In this document: piece after piece, positions 1 to 8,679 of the stretch
Numbering within the stretch: position 1 is the stretch's first letter
How the letters are laid out: the number at the start of each line of letters is the position of its first letter
NCBI GenBank assembly: GCA_001552775.1
Contig: KQ959260.1
Coordinates: forward strand, 1,170 to 37,022
Length of the DNA: 35,853 bases
Direction of reading: 5' to 3'
Source of the DNA: Bacteroidales bacterium KA00251
Lineage (GTDB): Bacteria > Bacteroidota > Bacteroidia > Bacteroidales > Porphyromonadaceae
The notes under the pieces: generated by a model
The model's database searches: none
Seen by the model: only the letters and a program-made list of their open reading frames with translations
Told to the model about the DNA's origin: nothing
Made by a program: the position numbers and the translations under genes

Positions 1-70
1 CCAAAAAGTTCCTGTACTTCATTTCAAAAGTACCTAGTTTTTGAATCAAAGCGTCCTAGCTTTGCAATTT
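1..70. repeat. Degenerate 22-bp-period repeat, cut by the window edge
   Basis: Three units have CC dinucleotides at 11, 33 and 55, an exact 22-bp period. Their shared shape is AAAA-GT-N-CC-T, then a T-rich tract, then an A-rich tract. The first unit begins AAAAAGTTCC, the same ten bases that open units of the cleaner array at 21598-21714. The array probably continues leftwards out of the window. It lies about 90 bp upstream of the SulP promoter box. Homology to the second array is inferred from period and shape; the units are too diverged for certainty. Confidence 0.5.
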
Positions 71-134
71 ATCGAAAGGGAAAGCGTATGGGGATAGATA
101 AAACTGATAGTCAAGGAGAATACAGGACAACCGC

Positions 135-165
135 TTTTCTCTTGCTACCCTTATTCGTATCTTTG
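135..165 (+). promoter_or_regulatory. Putative Bacteroidetes promoter for the SulP gene
   Basis: TATCTTTG at 158-165 matches the Bacteroidetes -7 consensus TAnnTTTG exactly. A TTTT at 135-138, 19 bp upstream, is an imperfect match to the -33 TTTG box. The start codon is at 189, giving a leader of roughly 20 nt. Confidence 0.6.
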
Positions 166-188
166 TAAAAAAGGGAAAAACTAATCAA

Positions 189-1901
189 ATGAACCTAAAA
201 AAAGACACCTTTGTACCACAGTTTTTTAAAGACATCAGAAACTACTCCAAGACTCTTTTCTTACGTGACCTCACGGCAGGTATTATTGTAGGGATTGTAG
301 CCTTGCCACTAGCCATAGCCTTTGGAATAGCTAGTGGGGTATCACCAACAGAAGGACTCATTACGGCTATCGTTGGCGGATTCCTAGTCTCCTTACTTGG
401 CGGGAGCAAAGTGCAGATTGGAGGTCCCACAGGTGCCTTTATTGTAATCGTATTCGGGATTATTCAACGTCATGGAATAGATGGTCTAGCACTCGCCACC
501 ATCATGGCTGGAGTAATTCTATTATTACTCGGATTTCTCCGACTTGGTACGGTGATCAACTTTGTTCCCTATCCTATTATTGTAGGTTTTACAGCAGGTA
601 TTGCCGTCACCATTTTTACAACACAGATCAAAGATCTTTTGGGGCTTCAGCTACCCTATATGCCTGGTGACTTTTTGGGCAAATGGAAAGTCTATTTTGC
701 ACATCTTGACACCTTCAATTGGATTTCTCTACTTTTCGCTCTACTAGCGATTGCTATCATCCTCATTGCCCCTCGTATTCATAAAAAACTGCCAGGCTCT
801 TTAGTGGCTTTAGTTCTTCTTACTATAGCAAGCTACACGCTATCTCAGTGCGGACTTCTTCGCCCAGAAAACATCGGAGACAACTACAGCATTGGCTCTG
901 TAAAACTTCAACTTGTTGCCCCAATTATCTCACTTGAGCGAATTCAAGCCTTAATTCCATCTGCCTTTACTATCGCCATGCTAGGAGCAATTGAGAGCCT
1001 CTTGTCTGCCTCTGTCGCTGATGGAGTGATTGGGACTAAGCACAACTCCAATTCAGAGCTAATTGGTCAAGGAGTAGCTAATCTAGTAGTACCCTTTCTT
1101 GGAGGGATACCAGTAACGGGGGCGATTGCTCGCACAATGACCAATATTAATAATGGAGGAAAGACACCTATGGCAGGGATTATTCATGCGGTGGTACTTT
1201 TGCTTATCCTACTTTTCTTGTCTCCACTAACTGCCCATATTCCGATGGCAGCCTTGGCTGGAGTGCTTGTAGTGGTCTCGTATAATATGAGTGGATGGCG
1301 ATCCTTTATAGCAATCTTTTCAGGTCCTAAGGGCGACAGTTTGGTGCTTGTTGTTACCTTCCTACTTACGACACTTCTTGACCTTACCATAGCAATAGGT
1401 ATCGGGATGGTCCTCGCCATTCTTATCCTTCTAAAAAGGGTGCTGAGCGTGTCTAAGATTACTCTTATAGATGACGGACAGCAGAGCATAGACACCCCTC
1501 GTGAACCTGAACTAGACCTTCCTAGTTGCATAGAAGTCTATGAAATCAATGGTCCCTTTTTCTTTGGAATTGCAAACCGCTTCGAAGATATTATGAGCGA
1601 AAGACATAAAAACCTTCGAGTAAGAATTGTACGAATGAGGCGTGTACCATTTGTGGATACGACCGCTATATACAACCTCAAAACCATGATACACCTGCAC
1701 AATCGAGAACATACTCAAATTATCCTCAGTGGCGTGCAACCCGAAGTATACAAGACTTTACGGCAAGCTGGGGTCATTGAACTCCTTGGAGAAGAGAATG
1801 TAACCTCCAATATAGCAGAGGCCCGACAAAGAGCTTTTGCTTTCATTGAGGGAAACCATCCCGAGGACTTTGAGCAATTGCGTAAAAGTTACTGTCTGTA
1901 A
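189..1901 (+). CDS. SulP/SLC26 family anion transporter with STAS domain
   Basis: This is an inner-membrane transporter of the SulP (SLC26) family, whose members carry sulfate, bicarbonate or other anions; the substrate cannot be told from sequence. Residues 20-420 contain many hydrophobic segments, beginning with the family-typical block LTAGIIVGIVALPLAIAFGI. A cytoplasmic STAS domain follows at about residues 445-560, with the VPFVDTTA stretch (D490) where STAS domains carry their conserved Asp-Ser/Thr motif. The length of 570 residues is normal. The gene stands alone, with its own promoter box upstream, and converges on hutU with a shared terminator between them. The family call is secure and the substrate is open. 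Confidence 0.93.
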   Translation: MNLKKDTFVPQFFKDIRNYSKTLFLRDLTAGIIVGIVALPLAIAFGIASGVSPTEGLITAIVGGFLVSLLGGSKVQIGGPTGAFIVIVFGIIQRHGIDGLALATIMAGVILLLLGFLRLGTVINFVPYPIIVGFTAGIAVTIFTTQIKDLLGLQLPYMPGDFLGKWKVYFAHLDTFNWISLLFALLAIAIILIAPRIHKKLPGSLVALVLLTIASYTLSQCGLLRPENIGDNYSIGSVKLQLVAPIISLERIQALIPSAFTIAMLGAIESLLSASVADGVIGTKHNSNSELIGQGVANLVVPFLGGIPVTGAIARTMTNINNGGKTPMAGIIHAVVLLLILLFLSPLTAHIPMAALAGVLVVVSYNMSGWRSFIAIFSGPKGDSLVLVVTFLLTTLLDLTIAIGIGMVLAILILLKRVLSVSKITLIDDGQQSIDTPREPELDLPSCIEVYEINGPFFFGIANRFEDIMSERHKNLRVRIVRMRRVPFVDTTAIYNLKTMIHLHNREHTQIILSGVQPEVYKTLRQAGVIELLGEENVTSNIAEARQRAFAFIEGNHPEDFEQLRKSYCL

Positions 1902-1925
1902 CGCGTAATTCCAGCACCATAAATA

Positions 1926-1957
1926 AAAAAGGAGCAACCTAAAAGTTGCTCCTTTTT
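1926..1957. terminator. Bidirectional terminator between SulP gene and hutU
   Basis: A perfect 13-bp stem, AAAAAGGAGCAAC against GTTGCTCCTTTTT, surrounds a 6-nt loop. It has a T-run on one strand and an A-run on the other, so it can stop transcription from both sides. It sits 24 nt after the SulP stop and 29 nt after the hutU stop. Confidence 0.92.
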
Positions 1958-1986
1958 CTTATTTCACCTTTTTGCAAAGGCTCCTA

Positions 1987-3984
1987 CTACTTTACCAAGT
2001 TATCAATAATATCATCATCCACAAGGTAAGGTAATGTGATATGATAGTCACCTTTATGACTTTCATTGAAGCTTGCACTCGTTTCCATCGCATGTTCATT
2101 TCTTGCCCATGCACGACGAGCCACTCCATTCATTACGTCCCACAGCATAGCGGATTTCAAGATATTGTCGACCCTTTCACTTCCGTCCAATACCATTCCA
2201 AAGCCTCCATTGATAGCCTTTCCAATACCCGTACCACCACCATTATGAAGGGCACAAAGGCTCATTCCACGAGCAGCGTTGCCAGCAAAGCATTGTACTG
2301 CCATATCGGCCATTACATTACTTCCGTCTTTGATATTAGAGGTTTCTCTAAAAGGAGAGTCTGTACCAGAAGTGTCGTGGTGGTCACGTCCTAACATGAT
2401 AGGTCCAACTTCACCATTGCGAACCATCTCATTGAAGCGAAGAGCTATTTTGAGACGACCTTCAGCATCTTGGTAAAGAATGCGAGCTTGCGTACCTACA
2501 ACGAGTTTATTCTTCTCTGCATCACGGATCCATATGTAGTTATCTCGGTCTTGTTCACGACGATCGGGATTGATGCATTCCATTGCGGCCATGTCGGTCT
2601 TGTGTAGATCTTCAGGCTTGTTGGAAAGGCAAACCCAGCGGAAGGGACCATAACCATAGTCAAACAGCTCAGGACCCATAATATCTTCTACATAGCTAGG
2701 CCAAATAAATCCATCCTTATCATCTACTCCATTGCGAGAGATTTCCTTCACCCCGGCATCAAAAATAGCTTTCATAAAGCTATTGCCATAGTCAAAGAAG
2801 TATGTGCCTTTTGAGACAAGTTCTTTCACGGCCATAAAGTGACGATGAAGTCCTTTGTCTACCTCTTGGTGGAAGCGTTGACGATCTTCTTTCAGGAGAG
2901 CTGTTCTTTCATCAAAAGAGAGACTTGCAGGGCAATATCCTCCTTCATAAACAGCATGGCAACTTGTTTGGTCGCTGAGAAGATCAATGTGGATATTATG
3001 TTTTATGCAATATTCAAGAAGGTCAACGACATTTCCGTGATAGGCAATTGAGCAAGCTTCCCCCTTCTTTTGAGCTTCTTGTGCTCTATCCATACATTCT
3101 TGCAAGCTATCGCTTACATGCTTAACCCAGCCTTGATCAAGTCTCGTCTTGATACGAGAGTAGTCAACCTCGGCAATTACGCTTACCGCTCCAGCAATGT
3201 CCGCAGCCTTAGGCTGTGCACCACTCATGCCACCAAGTCCACTAGAAACGAACAACTTGCCACTGAGATTTTTTCCTGTTGGGATATGGAGCACCTTTCG
3301 TCCAGCATTGAGAAGGGTATTAAATGTACCATGTACTATGCCTTGAGGACCTATATACATCCATCCTCCTGCTGTCATTTGACCATAATTGGCTACCCCC
3401 ATTTGAGCAGCTACTTCCCAATCTTCTATGTTGTCGTATAGGCCGACCATCATAGAGTTGGTAAGGATAACGCGAGGAGCATCGGGTCTGCTCTTAAAGA
3501 GTCCTAAGGGGTGACCACTTAGTAGCACTAAAGTCTGGTCTTCTTCTAGCTCTTCAAGGTACTTGATAATAAGTCTATATTGGAGCCAATTTTGGCATAC
3601 TTGACCCGTTTCTCCATAGGTGACTAGCTCGTAGGGATAAAGAGCGACATCAAAGGAGAGGTTGTTGTGAATCATCACTTGAAAAGCCTTACCAGCAAGG
3701 CATTTCCCCTTATAGTCCTCAATTGTTGTAGCCTTAAGGTCTCCCTCTGGTCTAAAGCGATAGGCATATATCTTTCCGCGTGTCTTAAGTTCTTCAAGGA
3801 ACTCAGGAGCGAGTTTGGCATGAAGTTCTTTAGGCACGTAGCGAAGAGCATTGCGCAAAGCCACTTTTGTTTGCTCTTTCGTTAGGCTGTAACCTCTATC
3901 TGGAGCACGACGAATACCTTCTTGGAAGGAAGGATATTCAGGCAAAGTAGCATCTAGTGTAAAAGTAGTCTTTTGAGTACTCAT
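1987..3984 (-). CDS. hutU: Urocanate hydratase (long form)
   Basis: Urocanate hydratase converts urocanate to imidazolonepropionate, the second step of histidine degradation, in the cytoplasm with tightly bound NAD+. Visible family motifs are ETGQVCQNW near residue 125, YGQMTAGGW at 200-208, the NAD-binding GLGGMSGAQPKAA at 249-261 and a Gly-rich NGGGTGIGK block near 590. At 665 residues it is about 100 longer than the usual 550-560-residue bacterial enzyme, and I take it as the longer form seen in Bacteroidetes. It is the last gene of a minus-strand operon, 27 nt after the 5-formyl-THF cyclo-ligase stop. No other hut genes lie in the window, which is unusual since hut genes are commonly clustered. 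Confidence 0.95.
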   Translation of the reverse strand: MSTQKTTFTLDATLPEYPSFQEGIRRAPDRGYSLTKEQTKVALRNALRYVPKELHAKLAPEFLEELKTRGKIYAYRFRPEGDLKATTIEDYKGKCLAGKAFQVMIHNNLSFDVALYPYELVTYGETGQVCQNWLQYRLIIKYLEELEEDQTLVLLSGHPLGLFKSRPDAPRVILTNSMMVGLYDNIEDWEVAAQMGVANYGQMTAGGWMYIGPQGIVHGTFNTLLNAGRKVLHIPTGKNLSGKLFVSSGLGGMSGAQPKAADIAGAVSVIAEVDYSRIKTRLDQGWVKHVSDSLQECMDRAQEAQKKGEACSIAYHGNVVDLLEYCIKHNIHIDLLSDQTSCHAVYEGGYCPASLSFDERTALLKEDRQRFHQEVDKGLHRHFMAVKELVSKGTYFFDYGNSFMKAIFDAGVKEISRNGVDDKDGFIWPSYVEDIMGPELFDYGYGPFRWVCLSNKPEDLHKTDMAAMECINPDRREQDRDNYIWIRDAEKNKLVVGTQARILYQDAEGRLKIALRFNEMVRNGEVGPIMLGRDHHDTSGTDSPFRETSNIKDGSNVMADMAVQCFAGNAARGMSLCALHNGGGTGIGKAINGGFGMVLDGSERVDNILKSAMLWDVMNGVARRAWARNEHAMETSASFNESHKGDYHITLPYLVDDDIIDNLVK

Positions 3985-4011
3985 ATTCTTATCATGATTA
4001 GTTTAAGGTCT

Positions 4012-4554
4012 CTAGTCGGTAAGGACTCTATTCATCGGGAAATCCCACTCTTCGTGAGGAATTTCGGGGAAGAGTCTATAAGCAAAGGTCACGCCCACAA
4101 GGTAAGCATTAGTATAAGGTAAAAAGCGATCGTAATATGCTTTCCCTCGTCCTAGCCTTATTCCTTCTGGTGAAAATGCCATTCCAGGCACGATGATTAA
4201 GTCTAATGTATGGGGATCAACAGCTTTACCTGCACTATCTTCAGGTTCTTCTATACCATAGCTTCCCACAGATAGTCCTTCTTCTCCCTTGTAGTAGAAA
4301 AAAGCTATATCCTGTCCATCCACTCTCGGGAGGTAAAGTTCTTTTTCTTTAGCAAACTCCTCAAGCAAACCTTGCAGACTAGGCTCATCGGGTAAAGCAT
4401 GGTAGAGTGCGACCCTACGAGCATCTACAAACTGAGAAAGTTCTTGAATCTTTTTACAAATTACCATTGAAGCTTTGGCATGGTAATCAGGACTAAGGTA
4501 CTGCTTATTTAAGTTTCTTACCTCTTGTCTTAGCTCTGTTTTTGTCCTCTTCAT
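4012..4554 (-). CDS. 5-formyltetrahydrofolate cyclo-ligase
   Basis: This cytoplasmic enzyme converts 5-formyl-THF to 5,10-methenyl-THF using ATP. The C-terminal signature MAFSPEGIRLGRGKAYYDRF matches the family's conserved G-R-G-x-x-Y-Y-D-R block, and an N-terminal Lys/Arg-rich helix is normal for these ~180-residue proteins. I chose the ATG at 4554 (180 aa), because the reading frame only extends further upstream through a GTG at 4593, and the residues after that GTG do not resemble the family N-terminus. The gene follows the S41 protease closely and precedes hutU by 27 nt, so the genes are probably cotranscribed. The order deaminase–protease–cyclo-ligase is one I know from other Bacteroidales. 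Confidence 0.9.
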   Translation of the reverse strand: MKRTKTELRQEVRNLNKQYLSPDYHAKASMVICKKIQELSQFVDARRVALYHALPDEPSLQGLLEEFAKEKELYLPRVDGQDIAFFYYKGEEGLSVGSYGIEEPEDSAGKAVDPHTLDLIIVPGMAFSPEGIRLGRGKAYYDRFLPYTNAYLVGVTFAYRLFPEIPHEEWDFPMNRVLTD

Positions 4555-4599
4555 ATTTCCATACAGCCCAAATTGATTTTTGATGAGAGCCACTAGCTT

Positions 4600-6201
4600 T
4601 TATTTTCTAAGCAACGGAGTAGAAAACGCCTTCAGAGCAGCAGAAATGGTATTATCCTCAGAAAAGTAGATCTCATAAAAGCCTGTCTCGCCCATGATAA
4701 ACTGAGCAATCTGAGCAGAGAGTAACTTGTCCAATAGAGGTGCACAATCCCACAGCATAGCTGTCCTTTTGCCGATCCCCCGATCCGAGGCAAAGTTAGC
4801 AAAATCTTCTACGATAGTGTAATTGGCTCTTAGAAATTGCCACAAGCTATGCGGCGAAGAATAGCCAGAAAGCACTTTCCTATTTTTATCGCTAAAACGA
4901 AAGGCAAATTCTGGAACAAGCCCAGACTCTACCAAGCGCATGTAGTAGGAGTTTGTAGCCATACTATCCGCAGGTACAAAAAAGTCGGGCATAATACCAC
5001 TTTCACCGTATACTACTCGTCCGGCATCGGTCACGTATTTAGGAGCAGTCTCGTAAAAGCTACTATCTAGATGATAAATTTCTCCAGCGTCTATTCTATT
5101 CACGAGATCACGACGATAGCCTTCTTGATCGCCCATTGTATAGCGTTTTTGGATACTTCTTCCGCTTGGCATATAGTAGCGAGCTACAGTAAGTCTCACT
5201 TGAGAGCTATCAGGCAAGTAAAAGGGTTGCTGCACTAATCCTTTGCCAAAAGTACGACGCCCTACTACCGTTGCTCGATCATGATCCTGCAAGGTACCAG
5301 CAAAAATCTCACTTGAGCTTGCGGAAAGTTCATTAACCATAATCACAAGAGGAATATCTTGCAAAAGACCATAACCATCGGCATAATATTCTTCTTTAGG
5401 AAAAGCACGCCCTTCGCTATAGACTATCACGCTTCCTCTAGGAAGGAACTCGTTGGCAACCTGCACCGCACTTTGCATATATCCGCCCACATTATCTCTC
5501 AGGTCAATGATCAATTTTTTCATTCCCTGCTCCTTGAGCTTGGCATAGGCTGAAATAAACTCTTGGTGGGTGTTACGTGCCCATCCATTTATCTTAATGA
5601 GTCCTACTCCACCGCCGATCATGTAAGCTACATTGATGCTATATATTGGGACATCATCTCTAGTAATCCCCACATTCATCAGCTTGTGGTTGCGAAGTAT
5701 ACCCACATTTACGACTGTACCTTTTCCTCCTCGCAGTTTTTTTTGAACTTCCTCGGAGGTAAGAGAATCCGTTAGTAAAGAGACCTTATTGGCAGAAAGG
5801 ATCCGGTCTCCAGGTCTTATTCCCGCACGATCGGCCCCGCCTCCCTTAATTACATCTACCACAACAGGAGTATCAATAATTGTATTGAAAGTAATACCAA
5901 CCCCATAGAAGTGACCTTCTAATCGCTGAGTTTCGGCAAGACTCTCGTCTCGATCGATAAACTCAGAATGGGGGTCCAAGCGGTGCAAAAGATCAGGTAT
6001 CAAAGACTCCGTGATTGAGGACATATCCACACTATCTACATAGTGCTTTTGTACTAAATCAATGACTTCATTTAGAGAAGCATCATAAGCATTAAGCCTC
6101 GTACGGCGGTGAGAAAACCAACCAATAACCACTCCAAGCAGTAAAGCTACTACAATGGAGAGTATAAGAATCGGCGTGGAACGCCATTTTTTCAGGGTCA
6201 T
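4600..6201 (-). CDS. S41 family C-terminal processing (tail-specific) protease
   Basis: This is a membrane-anchored serine protease facing the periplasm. An N-terminal transmembrane anchor spans about residues 10-29. A PDZ domain lies at about 90-170. The catalytic region follows, with the Ser in SASSSEIF (S295) and the Lys in TFGKGLVQ (K320). The Ser-Lys spacing of 25 residues is the same as in E. coli Prc, so the dyad is intact. A C-terminal extension of about 190 residues follows the catalytic core, with no clear domain that I can name. The stop lies 45 nt before the chosen cyclo-ligase start. Physiological substrates are unknown. Confidence 0.93.
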   Translation of the reverse strand: MTLKKWRSTPILILSIVVALLLGVVIGWFSHRRTRLNAYDASLNEVIDLVQKHYVDSVDMSSITESLIPDLLHRLDPHSEFIDRDESLAETQRLEGHFYGVGITFNTIIDTPVVVDVIKGGGADRAGIRPGDRILSANKVSLLTDSLTSEEVQKKLRGGKGTVVNVGILRNHKLMNVGITRDDVPIYSINVAYMIGGGVGLIKINGWARNTHQEFISAYAKLKEQGMKKLIIDLRDNVGGYMQSAVQVANEFLPRGSVIVYSEGRAFPKEEYYADGYGLLQDIPLVIMVNELSASSSEIFAGTLQDHDRATVVGRRTFGKGLVQQPFYLPDSSQVRLTVARYYMPSGRSIQKRYTMGDQEGYRRDLVNRIDAGEIYHLDSSFYETAPKYVTDAGRVVYGESGIMPDFFVPADSMATNSYYMRLVESGLVPEFAFRFSDKNRKVLSGYSSPHSLWQFLRANYTIVEDFANFASDRGIGKRTAMLWDCAPLLDKLLSAQIAQFIMGETGFYEIYFSEDNTISAALKAFSTPLLRK

Positions 6202-6262
6202 TATTTGGGAATCCCGTAAAGGGTTATGTATAGTTTGTCTTTAAGGATATGCTGTATAACTA

Positions 6263-6279
6263 AACGTTTAGGAAACGTT
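6263..6279. promoter_or_regulatory. Perfect 7+7 dyad in the deaminase–protease gap
   Basis: AACGTTT and AAACGTT flank a 3-nt centre (AGG), within the 89-nt gap upstream of the S41 protease start. It could be an operator or a small mRNA hairpin. No promoter box is seen beside it. Confidence 0.35.
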
Positions 6280-6290
6280 GATAATAAATA

Positions 6291-6725
6291 CTATTCTTCT
6301 AAGGGGACACAAACCACCTCAATTCCTGCACGTTCAAGGAGATCCACGCCATCACGTAGCCTATATTCATCTTCGTATACCACTCGGACAATTTTGCTCT
6401 GAATAATCAGCTTGGCACACTCCAAGCATGGAGATGCCGTAATATAAATAGTCGCACCCGTACTATCGTTGGTACTAGCAGCCACCTTAGTAATGGCATT
6501 AGCCTCAGCATGGAGGACGTAAGGCTTAGTCATGCCTTCGCTATCTTCACAGTGGTTTTCAAATCCTGAAGGAGTACCATTGTATCCATCAGAGATAATC
6601 ATTTTGTTTTTCACGATCAGAGCACCCACTTGACGTCTTTGACAGTAGGAATTTTCCGCCCAAATCTTCGCCATGCGAAGGTAACGTTTGTCCAATTCGT
6701 GTTGTTTATCTTTTTTTCCTTCCAT
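6291..6725 (-). CDS. Deoxycytidylate (dCMP) deaminase, ComEB-like
   Basis: A zinc-dependent cytoplasmic deaminase that converts dCMP to dUMP for thymidylate synthesis. The zinc and catalytic signatures are both present: HAEANAI at 72-78 (His ligand and catalytic Glu) and PCLEC at 99-103 (two Cys ligands). The NGTPSGFENHC stretch near residue 50 is typical of dCMP deaminases rather than cytidine or guanine deaminases. The 144-residue length is normal. It is the first gene of the minus-strand operon running to hutU and has a well-formed promoter about 145-175 bp upstream. Confidence 0.93.
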   Translation of the reverse strand: MEGKKDKQHELDKRYLRMAKIWAENSYCQRRQVGALIVKNKMIISDGYNGTPSGFENHCEDSEGMTKPYVLHAEANAITKVAASTNDSTGATIYITASPCLECAKLIIQSKIVRVVYEDEYRLRDGVDLLERAGIEVVCVPLEE

Positions 6726-6869
6726 TTCTTCCTATCACTCCATACTGAAAAAAATAGGCCTTTCTTTATTTCAGCTCATGAAGGGTCTGGACGTAAAAGA
6801 TAGGGTAGCTATCGCATGGCATTACATACCTTTTCTTCATTCAAATTTGTCAGCTCCCCAAAGCCTTTA

Positions 6870-6901
6870 CAAAAATACGACAATAAAGCATATCTAGCAA
6901 A
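6870..6901 (-). promoter_or_regulatory. Bacteroidetes promoter for the deaminase–protease–cyclo-ligase–hutU operon
   Basis: Read on the minus strand, TTTG at 6901-6898 is followed by a 20-bp spacer and TATTTTTG at 6877-6870. Both boxes match the Bacteroidetes consensus (TTTG, about 20 bp, TAnnTTTG). Confidence 0.75.
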
Positions 6902-7008
6902 CCAAAAGGAAGATAGCCCCTCAAAAAGCTCCTCATGCAAGCAAAGAAAGGGGAAAGGCAATTAAATCATTTCTCTTCAATGAAGAAAACCAAGGAGAAA
7001 ATGTATGC

Positions 7009-7077
7009 AAAAAAAACATCAGGAATTTTCATAACATGTTTCTACACACTTAAGTGAAAATACCTGATGCTTTTTTT
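7009..7077 (-). terminator. Long-stem terminator after the DUF1573 gene
   Basis: CATCAGG and ATTTTC on the left pair with GAAAAT and CCTGATG on the right, with one A mismatch between the segments and a 25-nt loop. On the minus strand the hairpin is followed by an eight-base U-run (7016-7009). A matching T-run on the plus strand could make it bidirectional. Confidence 0.8.
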
Positions 7078-7125
7078 GAAAAGCATCTAAGCCTTATGGG
7101 GAAAATAATCAATCCTTTTCTCTTC

Positions 7126-8235
7126 TTACAAAGAAAGTCTAATTTTCACTCTTCTGTAAGGTGCTCGCGGATCGTTGAGAATCAAATCAACATTCTCATC
7201 GAAGCTCTCATTAAGGCGTTGCATAAGTACAGTATCTATCCGATACTCCACACGTAGCATCTTTCCCTTTTCAGCTTTTTTCTGCGGGATACGGAATGCA
7301 ATAGCTGCATTCGGACAGTATACATCAAGCAACTCAAGACTTCCCTCTCCCTGATTGTTTATTTCGAAATAGCCCACTACAGGATCACTTCCTATTACCT
7401 TACCAAGGTCATAATAGGTGGTAAGATCTGCTCGTGGATAAGCTTTACTTTTGACCTTTGAGAAGTCTGGCACAACTGGAAGCTTGATAGTTACCTCTTT
7501 GTAAAGCGTTTTTTGTCCGTCTTCTTTCAACATTAGCTCTAGCTTACTTAAATAGACAGAAGGCTTCACTTTATTGGGGTCAAAGGAGGTAGTTATCATC
7601 ACGTTGGCAGGCTGCTTTCCCTCAAGAGTAACCTCCTTTTGCGAAAGAGATACAAGCTTTTCATCACCACGCAATGCAACCTGTACGGTTTTATTTGAAG
7701 TGTTGAACACAGAAAAGCGAACCACTTGAGACCGCTCACTAGAAACTGCTGGAAAGGCAAGGAAATTGCTACTTATCTGTAAGCTACCCAATGTGTCCAC
7801 ATACTGAGATCCCTCAACCCCTCCCCGAGTGGTCACATTTCCAGTAATCTGCAACTTAAAAGGTTGTACAGCAACATTGGTGTACACTTGGATATTTTTC
7901 ACAAAAGCTCCAGGACGCCCCATCGGATCGTAAACCACATTAATGAACCCCTTTCCGCCGGCTTCAACAGCAGTTCTTGTATAGTTAGTAGTGGTGCACC
8001 CACAATCTGTAGTTACGCGTGTAATTACGAGAGGGGAATTTCCTTCATTTGTAAATACGAATTGATGATAGACCTCGCCTCCCTCCTCTGTAATTATTCC
8101 AAAGTTGTGAGAAGCATTGACAAACTTGACGTTAGGAGCCACGTTTTTTTCCGTTTGTGCACGGAGGATAGAAGAAAAAGCCATAACGATAAACAAAGTT
8201 GCTACCGTTATGGCTTTATTTGTTAGGATGTTCAT
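7126..8235 (-). CDS. Secreted DUF1573 protein (369 aa)
   Basis: Residues 1-26 form a signal peptide with a hydrophobic core. The domain from about 35 to 130 is DUF1573: an F/V-x-F-G-x-I start, TNEGNSPLVITRV, the paired cysteines in TDCGCT, and a Y-D-P-x-G-R-P-G segment. These are immunoglobulin-like secreted domains common in Bacteroidetes; no biochemical role is established that I can name. The C-terminal two thirds contains further beta-rich sequence, possibly a second diverged copy. It lies 36 nt after a shorter paralogue and is probably cotranscribed with it. Confidence 0.87.
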   Translation of the reverse strand: MNILTNKAITVATLFIVMAFSSILRAQTEKNVAPNVKFVNASHNFGIITEEGGEVYHQFVFTNEGNSPLVITRVTTDCGCTTTNYTRTAVEAGGKGFINVVYDPMGRPGAFVKNIQVYTNVAVQPFKLQITGNVTTRGGVEGSQYVDTLGSLQISSNFLAFPAVSSERSQVVRFSVFNTSNKTVQVALRGDEKLVSLSQKEVTLEGKQPANVMITTSFDPNKVKPSVYLSKLELMLKEDGQKTLYKEVTIKLPVVPDFSKVKSKAYPRADLTTYYDLGKVIGSDPVVGYFEINNQGEGSLELLDVYCPNAAIAFRIPQKKAEKGKMLRVEYRIDTVLMQRLNESFDENVDLILNDPRAPYRRVKIRLSL

Positions 8236-8271
8236 TCTCAGAATATACCTTTAAAATTTTGGTCTATTGCA

Positions 8272-8679
8272 TCACTTTACCACCCCACGTATTCTCACGG
8301 TCACAGCACCTTCAGAGCCATTGCTATAGATTGCAATTGTCTTTACAAACTGTCCTGGACGTCCAGCAGGGTTGTAGGTAATTTTTATTTTCGTGGATGC
8401 TCCAGGAGCGATTGGTTCCCTTGAAAACTCTGGCTTTGTACAGCCACAAGAAGCACTTACTCGCGTTAGTACGAGGGGTGATTTCCCTGTATTTTTCACC
8501 ACAAAAGTATGACTAACAGGGCCATCCGCTTCTAATATTTCTCCAAAATCAAACTCCACTTCTGTAGTTTCAATTTTAGCTCCACTTTTCGCTTCTTGGG
8601 CAAAACCTTCGCAATAGGCACCAAGGCTCAAGACAAGAGCTATAAGAGGTAAGAAAATTGTACTTACTTTCGTCTTCAT
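8272..8679 (-). CDS. Secreted DUF1573 protein (135 aa)
   Basis: A signal peptide ending near FAQ (residues 1-28) precedes a single DUF1573 domain. It has FDFGEI, VVKNTGKSPLVLTRV, the conserved SASCGCTKPE motif and YNPAGRPGQFVKTI. It is a compact one-domain version of the downstream gene. Close relatedness in the region around the Cys-Gly-Cys motif suggests an old tandem duplication with one copy extended. The function is unknown and export to the periplasm or surface is inferred. Confidence 0.88.
   Translation of the reverse strand: MKTKVSTIFLPLIALVLSLGAYCEGFAQEAKSGAKIETTEVEFDFGEILEADGPVSHTFVVKNTGKSPLVLTRVSASCGCTKPEFSREPIAPGASTKIKITYNPAGRPGQFVKTIAIYSNGSEGAVTVRIRGVVK

Larger units (their letters stand above)
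6726..7125. other. Intergenic region with a promoter and a terminator
   Basis: This 400-bp gap separates dCMP deaminase from the DUF1573 gene, both on the minus strand. It holds the deaminase promoter (6870-6901) and the DUF1573 terminator hairpin (7009-7077). The predicted deaminase leader is long, about 140 nt. I see no convincing gene in it. Confidence 0.6.

Noticed and set aside
3070-3441. Long plus-strand open frame inside hutU
   Set aside because: It lies wholly within a clear urocanate hydratase gene on the other strand; no family motif.
6734-6830. Possible very short upstream frame in the dCMP deaminase leader (minus strand)
   Set aside because: Only about 18 codons, no supporting signal, and common by chance in a 140-nt leader.
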